Assembly (NCBI GenBank): GCA_013214905.1
Contig: JABSRV010000012.1
Span: forward strand, 1 to 38,864
DNA length: 38,864 nucleotides
Source of the DNA: Psychrobium sp.
GTDB lineage: Bacteria > Pseudomonadota > Gammaproteobacteria > Enterobacterales > Psychrobiaceae
Direction: 5' to 3'
Position 1 is the first letter of the stretch, and each line of letters begins with the position of its first letter. Made by a program: the position numbers and the translations under genes. The notes below the pieces were generated by a model. It was given only the letters and a program-made list of their open reading frames with translations. It made no database searches and had not been told where the DNA came from. Positions 18,832 to 28,253 of the stretch are shown piece after piece.

Positions 18832-19090
18832 TTAAGCATCATTTAAATTACAAAATAGTTGTTTAAATAATGCGCAGAACGGTTAAATGTTAGTGCGTTA
18901 ATGGCCAAGGTTATGGTCAGCGACAGTGTTAAGGTCATATATGTCCCATAACCGCATATTAACTCGTCAGATCACTCGACATTTCGCACTAAAGTATCTA
19001 TAGTGCCGCTCTTTCTTTGTACACAATATGCTGCGATGTTGGCTAACCTCAATATTTAGGCGCTAACTTAACGCTGATAGGACTATTTCT

Positions 19091-20695
19091 TTGATTACTT
19101 CTGCAAACATTACGATGCAATTTGGTGCCGAGCCATTATTTGAAAACATTTCTGCACAATTTGGTCACGGTAACCGTTACGGTTTAATTGGCGCGAATGG
19201 CTGTGGTAAATCAACCTTCATGAAAATCCTAAGTGGTGAACTAGTTCCTACGTCTGGCAACATATCAATTACACCGGGCAATAAAGTCGGTATTTTGAGC
19301 CAAGACCAATTTGCGTTTGAAGAATATAGCGTTGTTGATACGGTTATCATGGGCGACGTTGCATTGTGGAAAATCAAAGAAGAACGTGATCGCATTTACG
19401 CTATGCCTGACATGTCTGAAGACGACGGCATGCGTGTGGCTGAACTTGAAAGTGAGTTTGCCGAAATGGATGGTTACAGCGCAGAAAGTCGTGCTGGCGA
19501 AATATTACTTGAAGCGGGCATTGACGAAGCGTTTCACTATGGCTTAATGAAGCAAGTCGCTCCAGGCTGGAAAGTACGCGTATTGTTAGCGCAAGCGTTG
19601 TTCGCTAACCCAGAAATATTGCTACTTGACGAACCAACCAACAACTTGGATATTCATACCATCAATTGGCTTGCTGAAGTGCTTAACCAGCGTAAAGCAA
19701 CGATGATTATTATTTCTCACGATCGCCATTTCCTAAACTCTGTTTGTACACACATGGCAGACATTGACTACGGTGAGCTTCGCATTTACCCAGGTAACTA
19801 CGAATACTACATGGAAGCGTCAAGCCTTATTCGTGAGCAGTTATTAGCGGGTAACGTCAAGAAAAGTCAAGAAATGGACGAGCTACAAGCAATTGTTAAC
19901 CGTTTTGGTGCTAACGCGTCTAAAGCGAAGCAAGCAAGCTCTCGTGCTAAGAAGTTGGATAAAATTAAACTTGATGACGTTAAAGCGTCAAGCAGAATGT
20001 CACCGTCAATTAGATTTGAAGAATGCAAAACATTGCACCGTCAAGCACTTGTATTAGAAGACCTATCTCATGGTTTTGACGGCGAAACCTTATTTAAAGA
20101 CGGTAACCTGATCCTAGAAGCTGGCGCAAAACTTGCGGTTATCGGTGAAAACGGTGTGGGTAAAACTACCTTCTTACGTTGTCTCATCGAAGAGTTAAAA
20201 GCCAACAAAGGCGTGGTTAAGTGGTCTGAGAATGCACAAGTTGGTTATTGCCCACAAGACAGCACTAAAGATTTTGACAACGACTTAAACTTGTTTGATT
20301 GGATGTCGCAATGGCGCAACAGTAAACATGATGATTTGATGGTTCGTGGCTTGTTAGGTCGTTTGTTATTTACAATGGATGACAGCACTAAAAAAGCCAA
20401 AGACTGTTCTGGTGGTGAGAAAAATCGTTTGTTGTTTGGCCGTTTAATGATGCAAGATATTAATGTGTTGATTATGGATGAACCAACAAACCACATGGAT
20501 ATGGAAGCGATTGAGTCGTTAAATATTGCGTTGAAAGCTTTTGAAGGTACGCTAATTTTTGTTAGCCATGATCGCGAGTTTGTTTCATCACTAGCCACGG
20601 GTATTGTCGAAATTAAAGATCAAGAGATCATTAACTTCAAAGGCACCTACGATGAATACTTATCTAGCCGCAGTCTTGCGTTAAAAGTTGCGTAA
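19091..20695 (+). CDS. ybiT: ABC-F family ATPase, YbiT-like
   Basis: 534 aa with two ABC domains ([41 protein letters not shown]); close to E. coli YbiT over its length ([22 protein letters not shown]). Starts at TTG. Confidence 0.92.
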   Translation: MITSANITMQFGAEPLFENISAQFGHGNRYGLIGANGCGKSTFMKILSGELVPTSGNISITPGNKVGILSQDQFAFEEYSVVDTVIMGDVALWKIKEERDRIYAMPDMSEDDGMRVAELESEFAEMDGYSAESRAGEILLEAGIDEAFHYGLMKQVAPGWKVRVLLAQALFANPEILLLDEPTNNLDIHTINWLAEVLNQRKATMIIISHDRHFLNSVCTHMADIDYGELRIYPGNYEYYMEASSLIREQLLAGNVKKSQEMDELQAIVNRFGANASKAKQASSRAKKLDKIKLDDVKASSRMSPSIRFEECKTLHRQALVLEDLSHGFDGETLFKDGNLILEAGAKLAVIGENGVGKTTFLRCLIEELKANKGVVKWSENAQVGYCPQDSTKDFDNDLNLFDWMSQWRNSKHDDLMVRGLLGRLLFTMDDSTKKAKDCSGGEKNRLLFGRLMMQDINVLIMDEPTNHMDMEAIESLNIALKAFEGTLIFVSHDREFVSSLATGIVEIKDQEIINFKGTYDEYLSSRSLALKVA

Positions 20696-20991
20696 AATTT
20701 AACGCAGCTTACTAAAGGCGACCTTCTCTGATGAAGGTTGCCTCTTATCAATTAGCCTCAGCGCTACTCTTTGTTCACTATCAAATCTAGTAATAGCTCT
20801 TTTTTCTTCGCTCATTCAATATCACCGTTTACATACTAATATTTTTAATCATCGCACTAATTCCCACATTAACAGTAGGTTTCATTGCTAGTCACACTGC
20901 AAGTACGACTATCGAGGCAGAAGTTTTTGATTAATTAATAGCGCACATGACAATCATGCTTATTTTTAAGAATTTAAAGACTTGTATGCTT

Positions 20992-21150
20992 ATACCAATC
21001 CGCATTAAAGACTGCCCACTTATGCTGGTTAAAACAGTTGAATACGTCGTTGCTCTCAATCCCAATAGCCAGCTATTGCTCAATCGAGCGCCTAGTATTC
21101 ACCAGTTTTTTCTATGCATAACAAGAGCACTCTTCAACGAGGATTGGTAT
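20992..21150. mobile_element. MITE-like element inserted in the chemoreceptor pseudogene
   Basis: Perfect 10-bp terminal inverted repeats ATACCAATCC (20992-21001) / GGATTGGTAT (21141-21150); 159 bp; sits between recognisable chemoreceptor segments. Confidence 0.65.
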
Positions 21151-21494
21151 TATTACTATTTCTTCTTAATTGATAACCGCGGTGAAATTTATTTTACGGT
21201 GACCATCACTTTGCAGTTGTCCATTGAAAAAATCAATGCGCTAATGAAACAACAAGATGGCATGGGATCTTTTATCGCGATAGTGCTTGCGGCGTTATAT
21301 ACATCAGCCGCTATTTTGAAACCGTTAGGGGGAGAGGTCCGTGAAATGCAGATATTGCTGAAAGCATAGGCAATGGCGAACTAATGGTGGCATTTGAAGG
21401 TGGGCGAGAGCCATCGAGTATTTATGGCGCGATGCAGCAAATGGCTAATAAGTTACCCACAGTCATGCGTGAAATTGTTAGTGCTAGTCACAAT

Positions 21495-21538
21495 CTAGCG
21501 AGCGAGGCTGAACAAACTAGCGAGCGAGGCTGAACAAA
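21495..21538. repeat. 22-bp perfect tandem duplication
   Basis: CTAGCGAGCGAGGCTGAACAAA x2, followed by CTAGCG. Confidence 0.9.
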
Positions 21539-21609
21539 CTAGCGTAACAAGTAGAGCACGATTCAAATGAAATTGGCACGGTTTTAAAGTGTCTTAATTA
21601 GCTATTGTG

Positions 21610-21635
21610 TAATGCCCTAGTTACCAAGGGCATTA
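21610..21635. terminator. Hairpin at the end of the DUF3325 gene
   Basis: TAATGCCCT-agttacca-AGGGCATTA; the DUF3325 TAA stop (21633-21635) lies in the stem. Confidence 0.5.
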
Positions 21636-21941
21636 TACAACAGCTCCTTGCGAGTTAGCCGCTAGCCGCTTTATTTTATGACGTGACTGCCAGCTGTTAA
21701 ATAAAGCCACCAGTAAAATATTCAAGGCCAAAAATGACAACCAATATACGCTCATTAAGGGTGCTAATTCATTATTAACCAAACATGCAAATGAGGCAGC
21801 AAGTAATAGCCAGCCAAATTTACTTAGCATCTGAGCGTGGCGAATAGACAGCGTGCGCTTAAAGCTATGACGAAAATGTTTATTCATCGCCATCGATAAT
21901 AACCACAGCGCGAAAAGTTGTAATAGGTAACTTAATATCAT
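21633..21941 (-). CDS. DUF3325-like small membrane protein
   Basis: 102 aa hydrophobic protein after a PepSY gene in an iron/TonB cluster; position and pattern fit DUF3325. Confidence 0.65.
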   Translation of the reverse strand: MILSYLLQLFALWLLSMAMNKHFRHSFKRTLSIRHAQMLSKFGWLLLAASFACLVNNELAPLMSVYWLSFLALNILLVALFNSWQSRHKIKRLAANSQGAVV

Positions 21942-21942
21942 C

Positions 21943-23448
21943 TTATTGTGTACGCCTTACTAACCAAAAATAAAACAATAATGCTAACCCGCCAGTGATG
22001 AGCAGTGCGAGATCAAAACCAAGGTAAATCCAGTTATTATATTGCAAAGCGTCTAATAACCATTGTGCATTGATCACCACATCGACCAATGGCAACGCTA
22101 GATAAGCGATAGCGGTCAATAACAATAATTCGAGCCAAGCACGCCTTGCTGGGCGAACGAACGCATAAACTAACACCGCGCCCCAGGTTAATAAAAACAC
22201 CGAAACTTCCATCTCTGCACGCTGTGCGAGTTGTAAATCGAGCAGGCGATTGGCGTAAAAATAACTCACAATAGCGAGCATTAAACCGACAATGCCCGCA
22301 ATATTTAGGCGCTCAACAAGGAAATGACCTAGATGACGCTGCTTAACTTTTGGCAAGCGCTTATTGAGCCACATAATCAAACCACTGGCGATTAATAGAC
22401 AACTCGCCGTGCCCATGAAAAAGAGTAAATATCGCAAGCCGATTGAGGCAAAGAGCGCCTCATGCAAGCCATAAAATATTCGCCTAAGCATCCGCGCATT
22501 ACGTTCGGGCTCAACCCCTGCTAATGGCCGGCCATCGACCGATGAAAAAGCCAGCACCTCACTTTTATTTGATAACGACAATTGCTTATGGCGTGATACA
22601 ACAATGCGCCCGTTAATATCAAACGGCTGCTGATAACTGATACGTTTTATCGCGTTTGGCTCTGGCCATTGCTGTTTGACTTTGGACAACACAATATCAA
22701 AGTCCGTTAACGGTTTAGCGGCAATACCCGCTGGCACTAATTTGGGTAACGACGTACTAACAAGCGCATTGAGCTCACGTGAGCCTTTTTCATAATGATG
22801 ATCCATGCTCCACGGCATATACATGCTGATATAAATAAACAGCGCACTAAGGCTTAACACAAAGCAAAAAGGAATTGTAATAATGCCAATAACCGCGTGT
22901 AAATCGGTTAATGTTTTAAATACATTGTTGAGTCGAACCGTAAAAAAATCTCTAAAAAACCGTCGATGAGTAAAAATCCCGCTAAAAATAGCGACTAACA
23001 TCATCATTGCTGCAATGCCTGCTAAATAGCGTCCACCGTAATTCCGCAGTTGCAGTGTATAGTGAAAACTTCTGAAAAAGTTGCCGCCTTGGCTATCTCT
23101 AATCTCTAACGGTTGTAATGTTTTGCTATTTAAGGTGACTGAATGGCGAGAGCTCTTACCATTTTCAGGCATACCCCAAGACAGTCTTAAATGATTGTTA
23201 CGCGCGGTGGCTAAATTTATCCGCCAATACGTTGCGCCCTGAGCATCATTATTTAATCGCGCTAACGACTGGTTAATGTTATTAGAATCGGCGCGTTGAC
23301 TGCCTAGCTCGGGTTTCATCCATTGACTAATTTCAGGATTGAAATAGCTTAAGGTGCCGGTAACAAAAATGGCAAACAGTAACCAGCCAAGTAACAGACC
23401 GCTATAGGTATGCAGCCAAATCATGGTTTTTCTAAAGTCAGGCTTCAC
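21943..23448 (-). CDS. PepSY-associated TM helix protein (iron-regulated membrane protein)
   Basis: FRKTMIWLHTYSGLLLGWLLFAIFVTGTLSYFNPEISQWMKPEL...DLHAVIGIITIPFCF. GTG start at 23446-23448 overlaps the DUF3649 TGA; supplied ORF begins further upstream. Confidence 0.88.
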   Translation of the reverse strand: MKPDFRKTMIWLHTYSGLLLGWLLFAIFVTGTLSYFNPEISQWMKPELGSQRADSNNINQSLARLNNDAQGATYWRINLATARNNHLRLSWGMPENGKSSRHSVTLNSKTLQPLEIRDSQGGNFFRSFHYTLQLRNYGGRYLAGIAAMMMLVAIFSGIFTHRRFFRDFFTVRLNNVFKTLTDLHAVIGIITIPFCFVLSLSALFIYISMYMPWSMDHHYEKGSRELNALVSTSLPKLVPAGIAAKPLTDFDIVLSKVKQQWPEPNAIKRISYQQPFDINGRIVVSRHKQLSLSNKSEVLAFSSVDGRPLAGVEPERNARMLRRIFYGLHEALFASIGLRYLLFFMGTASCLLIASGLIMWLNKRLPKVKQRHLGHFLVERLNIAGIVGLMLAIVSYFYANRLLDLQLAQRAEMEVSVFLLTWGAVLVYAFVRPARRAWLELLLLTAIAYLALPLVDVVINAQWLLDALQYNNWIYLGFDLALLITGGLALLFYFWLVRRTQ

Positions 23449-23738
23449 CCGATTGCTCCCACAAAATGAATAGTCATAAAAGATGTGCAGCCAATAATAA
23501 TATCTCGCCACGCGAGCCATGCTTTGCGTCGGCAAAATACATAAATAATTGCAATAAAACCAAATATATAACTATAAAGCGTAGCAAAATAAACCGCATC
23601 GGCTTTAAGAGAATCAAACATGTTGATGAGTATTGGTACCATGCCAAAGCTGCTGGCGAGGGCAAAGCAATAAGCACCAACAATCGCCGCTAAACAGCGA
23701 GCGGTCAAACTCAATTGTTGATGTGTAAATGATCGCAA
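23445..23738 (-). CDS. DUF3649-like small membrane protein
   Basis: 97 aa: LTARCLAAIVGAYCFALASSFGMVPIL...DAVYFATLYSYIFGFIAIIYVFCRRKAWLAW; between TonB receptor and PepSY gene. Confidence 0.75.
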   Translation of the reverse strand: MRSFTHQQLSLTARCLAAIVGAYCFALASSFGMVPILINMFDSLKADAVYFATLYSYIFGFIAIIYVFCRRKAWLAWRDIIIGCTSFMTIHFVGAIG

Positions 23739-23822
23739 CAGATTGCTCCCAATTAAAAGGTTAAAACCGATAACGCAATCATTCGCATTATCGGCTTGGT
23801 ATTCTAACAGAGTATATCGCGC

Positions 23823-26516
23823 TTAAAAGCTATATCTAACCGTTAATTTCGCATTACGGCTGTCACCCGGTAAACCGCCAATATACAGCGCTTTTGCATA
23901 ATAGGTTTCGTCGGTTAAATTACGCAGGTTAAGTTGTATGTTCCATGCATCGGCTTGATAACTAATGCCCGCATCTAAGACCGTATAAGCGTCAATACTA
24001 GACTTTGGCAAACCAAAATCGGTTGAGTTAATGGTGCGCTCGCCGGTGTACGTTAGGCCAATGCTAAATTTAATCGGACTGTTGAGCTGCGAAAACTGCT
24101 GTGTATAACTGGTCCATACACTGGCAAATTTCTTTGGAATGCCTTTACGTTGTCCCGAAATAGGCGTGGCTTTTAGGTTACGAATTTCAATGGCCTTTTG
24201 ATAGGTGGCATTGGCATTCATTGACCATTGCTCATTAATCGCTAAGTTAAGATCAAATTCATAGCCTTTGGTGCTATTTTCATTGTCAAATTTGAATCGT
24301 GGCACTGACATATTGTATTCGGGATCTTTAACATCATCGTTAAACAACTCGTTATTGCGGCGCAGGTTAGTTTTACGTGTTTCAAAATAGATAAATGATC
24401 CTAACAATTGCTCGTCAAACGCTGTAAAACGCATGCCGAGATCAAATGACTTAGATTCAGAATCAGGTTGATTATTTTCCGCCGAAATACTGCCTAAAAG
24501 ATTAGACGCGGTTCGTCCTTTAGAGAAGTTAACAAAGGTCGCAAAATCGTTAGTTATACGATAATTCAGGCCAACATTATAACCGCTGCCCGAATCTGAG
24601 TAATCGAGTAGAGGACGGTTTTCAGAGTTCGCGTAATCATTTTTCTTATTGAAATAATCCTGTGAAATCTTGGTATGAGCTAGCCCAAAACGACCGGTTA
24701 AGAAATCAGAGAAATAAAGCACTTCTTGGAAACTGATGCCCGCTGAGGTGACCGATTTATCAAAATTACTTTTTAAGAATGGGTCAAGCTCTTCAAAGCT
24801 TTTATCACTCCAATTTGGGTTTCTTATATCAAGAATATATGGCATTTTTACATCGCGAACACCATCCCATACCGACCAATTGGTTTGGCTCATCTCTCGG
24901 TTTTCATAGTTGGCACTGAGTAAATGCTCGCCTTTAACGTTGCCCCAACTCCAGCTACTATAAAAATCAACGAAGTATTGCAAACTAGTTTCATCAAGCT
25001 TACTGCGGCGATATTCTTGTCGGCGTGCTGAAAACGGATAAATGACCTCGTCGATAACTAATGGCGCATGAGGATCGGCATTGGTCACGCCGCGGCGGTT
25101 CCAATAAACATAATTGTAAGCACCGGTTTGACGCACAAAGTCAGATTGATAATGACGTATTTGAAATTGTTGGCGCAATGAACTGTCATTATCAAAATTA
25201 ATAGTATGGTTTATTTTAAATCGACTTTCTTTGCCTTCATTTGGTCGTGAGGTCGGTGAAATTAAGCCTTGGCTACCCAAATCATAGGGTTTTAAACCAT
25301 CGGTTGCTGCAATAGAGTCGCTGAGGACTTTTCGCTGCTCGTCAGTTAATTGCAGTCCCTTAAAGTAACCTGGTTTCTCGCTAGTTGCTGCTACCCAAGT
25401 TGCGTCGTTAGGTAAGTCTTGCCACGTGACGTCAGCGGCCGCGACAGCAATACTGTCTAAATTAAATATACGTACCGGGTGACCTATTGAATCAACTTGG
25501 TTTTTATCATCAATATAGGCGAGCGATACAATCAGCTCTTGATCGTCAGTTAGATTAAAACGCAATGAGCCGTAGATTTCGTTGCGCTTGGAACTAAGGC
25601 CGCGATAACCATCGCTTTCTTCAACGTTGGCCACTAAGCGATAAGCTGAGGTATCGGTAAGAGCTGATGTTGCATCAAACATAATGCCGCGGTTGTTCCA
25701 CTGACCTAAGGTCGCTTTAACTTGATAGGCTTCTTTGTCTTGGGGTTTTTTTTCAACCATGTTGATAACACCGCCGGCAGAGCCGATGCCGTACAGGCCA
25801 GTGGCAGGGCCTTTTAGCACTTCAATGCTCTCGATATTGGTGGTAGAGCGAGTCGGGTTAGCATCATTACTGCCAAGTCCCGCACCGCCGTACATGCCGT
25901 CATATGTGTAGTTGGCACCTAAACCACGAATTTGTAAATTATCACCAATGCCATAGTTATTACCCGCTTGTGATAAGCCACTGACATTGCGCAAACTGTC
26001 TTGCAGTGTTGCGGCGGCCTGCTCATCAAGTAATAATTTATCAACAATAACGATAGCAGCGGGAGTTTCCATCAAACTCATGTTCGACTTTGTTGCGGTG
26101 CCTGAACTTAAAACAAGTTGATTGTGACGTCCATAAATCGTAATTTTTTCAATCTCTGGCTTTTTAAGTGCTAAATTATTCTTTGGCTTAATTAACGACT
26201 TTATTTCAATTTTTTGCTGTTTTTTCTTAATCACTACGTCGGTATCAGATACCCAATGTGCTTCTAAGTTGGTATTAAGCAAAAGCTGAGAAAGTACTTG
26301 TTGCACCGACATGTCGCCGAAAATCGCTGTTGTTTTTAAGTCTTTTAAAATAGCGTCTCTGGCAAAAATTTGAATATCACTTTGCTTGGCTAAACTGGTT
26401 AATGCGGTGGCTAATGGCTGAGACTTAATATTGATTGGCGTGGCTGCAATCACTGAACTAGATAGGGCAATAGCTAAGGCTATCGCGCTAATGTTAAAGG
26501 GTGCGTAACGTAACAT
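23823..26516 (-). CDS. TonB-dependent siderophore receptor with N-terminal STN signalling domain
   Basis: Signal peptide, STN domain (INIKSQPLATALTSLAKQSDIQIFARDAIL), plug (ETPAAIVIVDKLLLDEQAAATLQDSLRNVSG), barrel ending LTVRYSF. Confidence 0.95.
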   Translation of the reverse strand: MLRYAPFNISAIALAIALSSSVIAATPINIKSQPLATALTSLAKQSDIQIFARDAILKDLKTTAIFGDMSVQQVLSQLLLNTNLEAHWVSDTDVVIKKKQQKIEIKSLIKPKNNLALKKPEIEKITIYGRHNQLVLSSGTATKSNMSLMETPAAIVIVDKLLLDEQAAATLQDSLRNVSGLSQAGNNYGIGDNLQIRGLGANYTYDGMYGGAGLGSNDANPTRSTTNIESIEVLKGPATGLYGIGSAGGVINMVEKKPQDKEAYQVKATLGQWNNRGIMFDATSALTDTSAYRLVANVEESDGYRGLSSKRNEIYGSLRFNLTDDQELIVSLAYIDDKNQVDSIGHPVRIFNLDSIAVAAADVTWQDLPNDATWVAATSEKPGYFKGLQLTDEQRKVLSDSIAATDGLKPYDLGSQGLISPTSRPNEGKESRFKINHTINFDNDSSLRQQFQIRHYQSDFVRQTGAYNYVYWNRRGVTNADPHAPLVIDEVIYPFSARRQEYRRSKLDETSLQYFVDFYSSWSWGNVKGEHLLSANYENREMSQTNWSVWDGVRDVKMPYILDIRNPNWSDKSFEELDPFLKSNFDKSVTSAGISFQEVLYFSDFLTGRFGLAHTKISQDYFNKKNDYANSENRPLLDYSDSGSGYNVGLNYRITNDFATFVNFSKGRTASNLLGSISAENNQPDSESKSFDLGMRFTAFDEQLLGSFIYFETRKTNLRRNNELFNDDVKDPEYNMSVPRFKFDNENSTKGYEFDLNLAINEQWSMNANATYQKAIEIRNLKATPISGQRKGIPKKFASVWTSYTQQFSQLNSPIKFSIGLTYTGERTINSTDFGLPKSSIDAYTVLDAGISYQADAWNIQLNLRNLTDETYYAKALYIGGLPGDSRNAKLTVRYSF

Positions 26517-26527
26517 GGGTTACATTT

Positions 26528-26580
26528 CTCCGTTCATTAAAGTAAATGAGAATAAGTTGTATTTACCTTAATAGACGGAG
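26528..26580 (-). promoter_or_regulatory. Long imperfect hairpin upstream of the TonB receptor start
   Basis: 20-nt arms CTCCGTTCATTAAAGTAAAT (26528-26547) / ATTTACCTTAATAGACGGAG (26561-26580), 17/20 paired, 13-nt loop, ending about 12 bp before the ATG. Confidence 0.55.
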
Positions 26581-26606
26581 TCGAGGGCTAAAAGCCGTAA
26601 AATAAT

Positions 26607-27536
26607 TTACATTATTTTTATTAAATTATTTTTTACCTTTAATTTCAATCCCATACCTAGAGTGATAAATGACAAGGCTTGATACGGTTGATGCAAATTT
26701 ATCGAACCTGACACAGATTCATCGGCTAAAGATGTATTCATTAAATAGATTTTTTCAGATAAGTAGGGCTGTAATTGTGCTAAAACATCTGCTAACCGTC
26801 GATTGTTGAAAGTCAGTTTGGCAGCGCGCCAATCGCTATTAGATACGTTGGGCATACTGGGTAGCCATTGATTTACAAACTCACTTTGATAGCCCTCATC
26901 GACTATTTTAGAGGTTGCTTGGTAATGAATTTTGACTTGATGCTCAGTCACATTTAATTGCACGAAAGGGCGAGTATTCACCGTAAACGCGGTGCCTAGG
27001 GCAGTAAATGAATGATCTTGATAAGTCACCACAAAAGGGCGCGCTGTATCACCAATGACCTCGAAATGAGCGTCTCCATTGATAATGGTGATGGCGCGAT
27101 GATTTAGATTAATATCCACCGAAATTTTACTGCTGGCGTTAAGAGTAACCTCACTGCCATCGGTTAATATAAACGTTTGTTGCTGGGCTATAGCCGTTTG
27201 ATAATAAGCGGGTGACGAATCTTCCTGCAAAGATAATAAGCTAATAGCCAGACAAAAAATCGCGGCAACAGCGGCTAAGCTCGATTTTCGAAACGCTATG
27301 CGTGCCATCAAGCTATGGCGTTTTTTTGCTAATAGAGAACTATTTTGTAGGGTCGATATTTGTCCTAGTGCCTGCCATTGTCGCTGCAATTTGTAATAAG
27401 TTTGTTGGTGTAACGGTGATTGATTCAACCAATGCAATAACTCATCTTGCTGTACAAAACTCTCTTGGTTTTGCCTAACTAACCACAGCGCCGCTTGTTG
27501 TTTTATTACTGAAAGATTATCGTTCATTTTGTTCAT
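26607..27536 (-). CDS. fecR: FecR-family anti-sigma regulator
   Basis: FILTDGSEVTLNASSKISVDI, GDAHFEVIGDTARPFVVTYQDHSFTALGTAFTVN; between a FecI sigma factor and an STN receptor. Confidence 0.92.
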   Translation of the reverse strand: MNKMNDNLSVIKQQAALWLVRQNQESFVQQDELLHWLNQSPLHQQTYYKLQRQWQALGQISTLQNSSLLAKKRHSLMARIAFRKSSLAAVAAIFCLAISLLSLQEDSSPAYYQTAIAQQQTFILTDGSEVTLNASSKISVDINLNHRAITIINGDAHFEVIGDTARPFVVTYQDHSFTALGTAFTVNTRPFVQLNVTEHQVKIHYQATSKIVDEGYQSEFVNQWLPSMPNVSNSDWRAAKLTFNNRRLADVLAQLQPYLSEKIYLMNTSLADESVSGSINLHQPYQALSFITLGMGLKLKVKNNLIKIM

Positions 27537-28053
27537 GCTCCTGCACTATTTCACTGCACAATAAAAGAGAAGCTGCTAGGTTTTTTTCAACCCAACTTAA
27601 TGATTTCCCTTTGTTATTGGCTATTTGTTGATTGGTCCAGCCATGCACTCTGCTTAATGTTAATAGATTTTGTTTTTCAATCGGCAGTTTTGACAAGGTT
27701 TGCGCCATCAGTTCAATATAGTTTTTGTCTATGCTTTGCTGTTCAGGGTTGGCGTGATCACATTCGACAAGCGCGATATGTTGCTCTTGTCCCGTTTGAG
27801 TGGTATGACCGGGTTTACGACTGTTATCAATAATGAGATTTCTAGCCATGCTAATAAGATAGCTTTTTGAATTAGTCAGCTCTTTTTTTTGAGATAAGTG
27901 ATGCAGTTTTAAATACAGATCTTGCAATAGATCTTCGGTCAACTCCTGACACCTAACCTTACTTTTGATATAGCTGAAAAGATTTTTGTATTCCTTTTGA
28001 AACAATACTAGCGCATGAGATTTTGAGGCAGGCATAAATAGGGCACTTAACAT
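27517..28053 (-). CDS. fecI: FecI-type ECF sigma factor
   Basis: 178 aa sigma-70 region 2/4: QELTEDLLQDLYLKLHHL...YLISMARNLIID; LPIEKQNLLTLSRVHGWTNQQIA. Confidence 0.92.
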   Translation of the reverse strand: MLSALFMPASKSHALVLFQKEYKNLFSYIKSKVRCQELTEDLLQDLYLKLHHLSQKKELTNSKSYLISMARNLIIDNSRKPGHTTQTGQEQHIALVECDHANPEQQSIDKNYIELMAQTLSKLPIEKQNLLTLSRVHGWTNQQIANNKGKSLSWVEKNLAASLLLCSEIVQEHEQNER

Positions 28054-28061
28054 TACTTTTC

Positions 28062-28080
28062 GACAATGATAATCATTATC
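28062..28080. promoter_or_regulatory. Fur box upstream of fecI
   Basis: GACAATGATAATCATTATC, 18/19 to the classical GATAATGATAATCATTATC, 9 bp from the annotated fecI start. Confidence 0.85.
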
Positions 28081-28201
28081 GTTTTAACGTCAATAGTAGA
28101 TTGATAGATTGTTCTAAAATTGCAGGCTAGTCGATATAGTGAGCTTCGATATAGTTGTTTTCGACATTTAGTCGCTCAATATTGGTGATAATAAATGAAA
28201 A

Positions 28202-28232
28202 CGTGAATTAACAAATCAATAGTTAACTCACG
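28202..28232 (-). terminator. Candidate hairpin downstream of the CHMI-like gene
   Basis: CGTGAATTAAC / GTTAACTCACG, one mismatch. Confidence 0.4.
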
Positions 28233-28253
28233 CCTGAACCGTCTTTAATGGCG

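Larger units (their letters stand above)
20803..21601 (+). pseudogene. Decayed, truncated methyl-accepting chemotaxis protein gene
   Basis: Reads FLRSFNITVYILIFLIIALIPTLTVGFIASHTASTTIEAEVFD*LIAHMT, then YYYYFFLIDNRGEIYFTVT...LKPLGGEVREMQ, then a frameshift to DIAESIGNGELMVAFEGGREPSSIYGAMQQMANKLPTVMREIVSASHNLASEAEQTS (HAMP-like), then stop; no signalling domain. Confidence 0.75.

Noticed and set aside
20245-20598. 117-aa minus-strand ORF
   Set aside because: Antisense to conserved ABC-F sequence ([16 protein letters not shown] region).
20947-21369. Supplied ORF of 140 aa as a novel protein
   Set aside because: It is a composite of a chemoreceptor remnant and an inverted-repeat-bounded insertion; flanking frames show MCP-like sequence and lesions.
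21495-21544. Possible CRISPR-like repeat
   Set aside because: Direct tandem duplication without spacers, inside a pseudogene; no cas genes.
26548-26562. Possible second Fur box (TGAGAATAAGTTGTA) before the TonB receptor
   Set aside because: Only about 9/14 matches to the 7-1-7 consensus; too weak.
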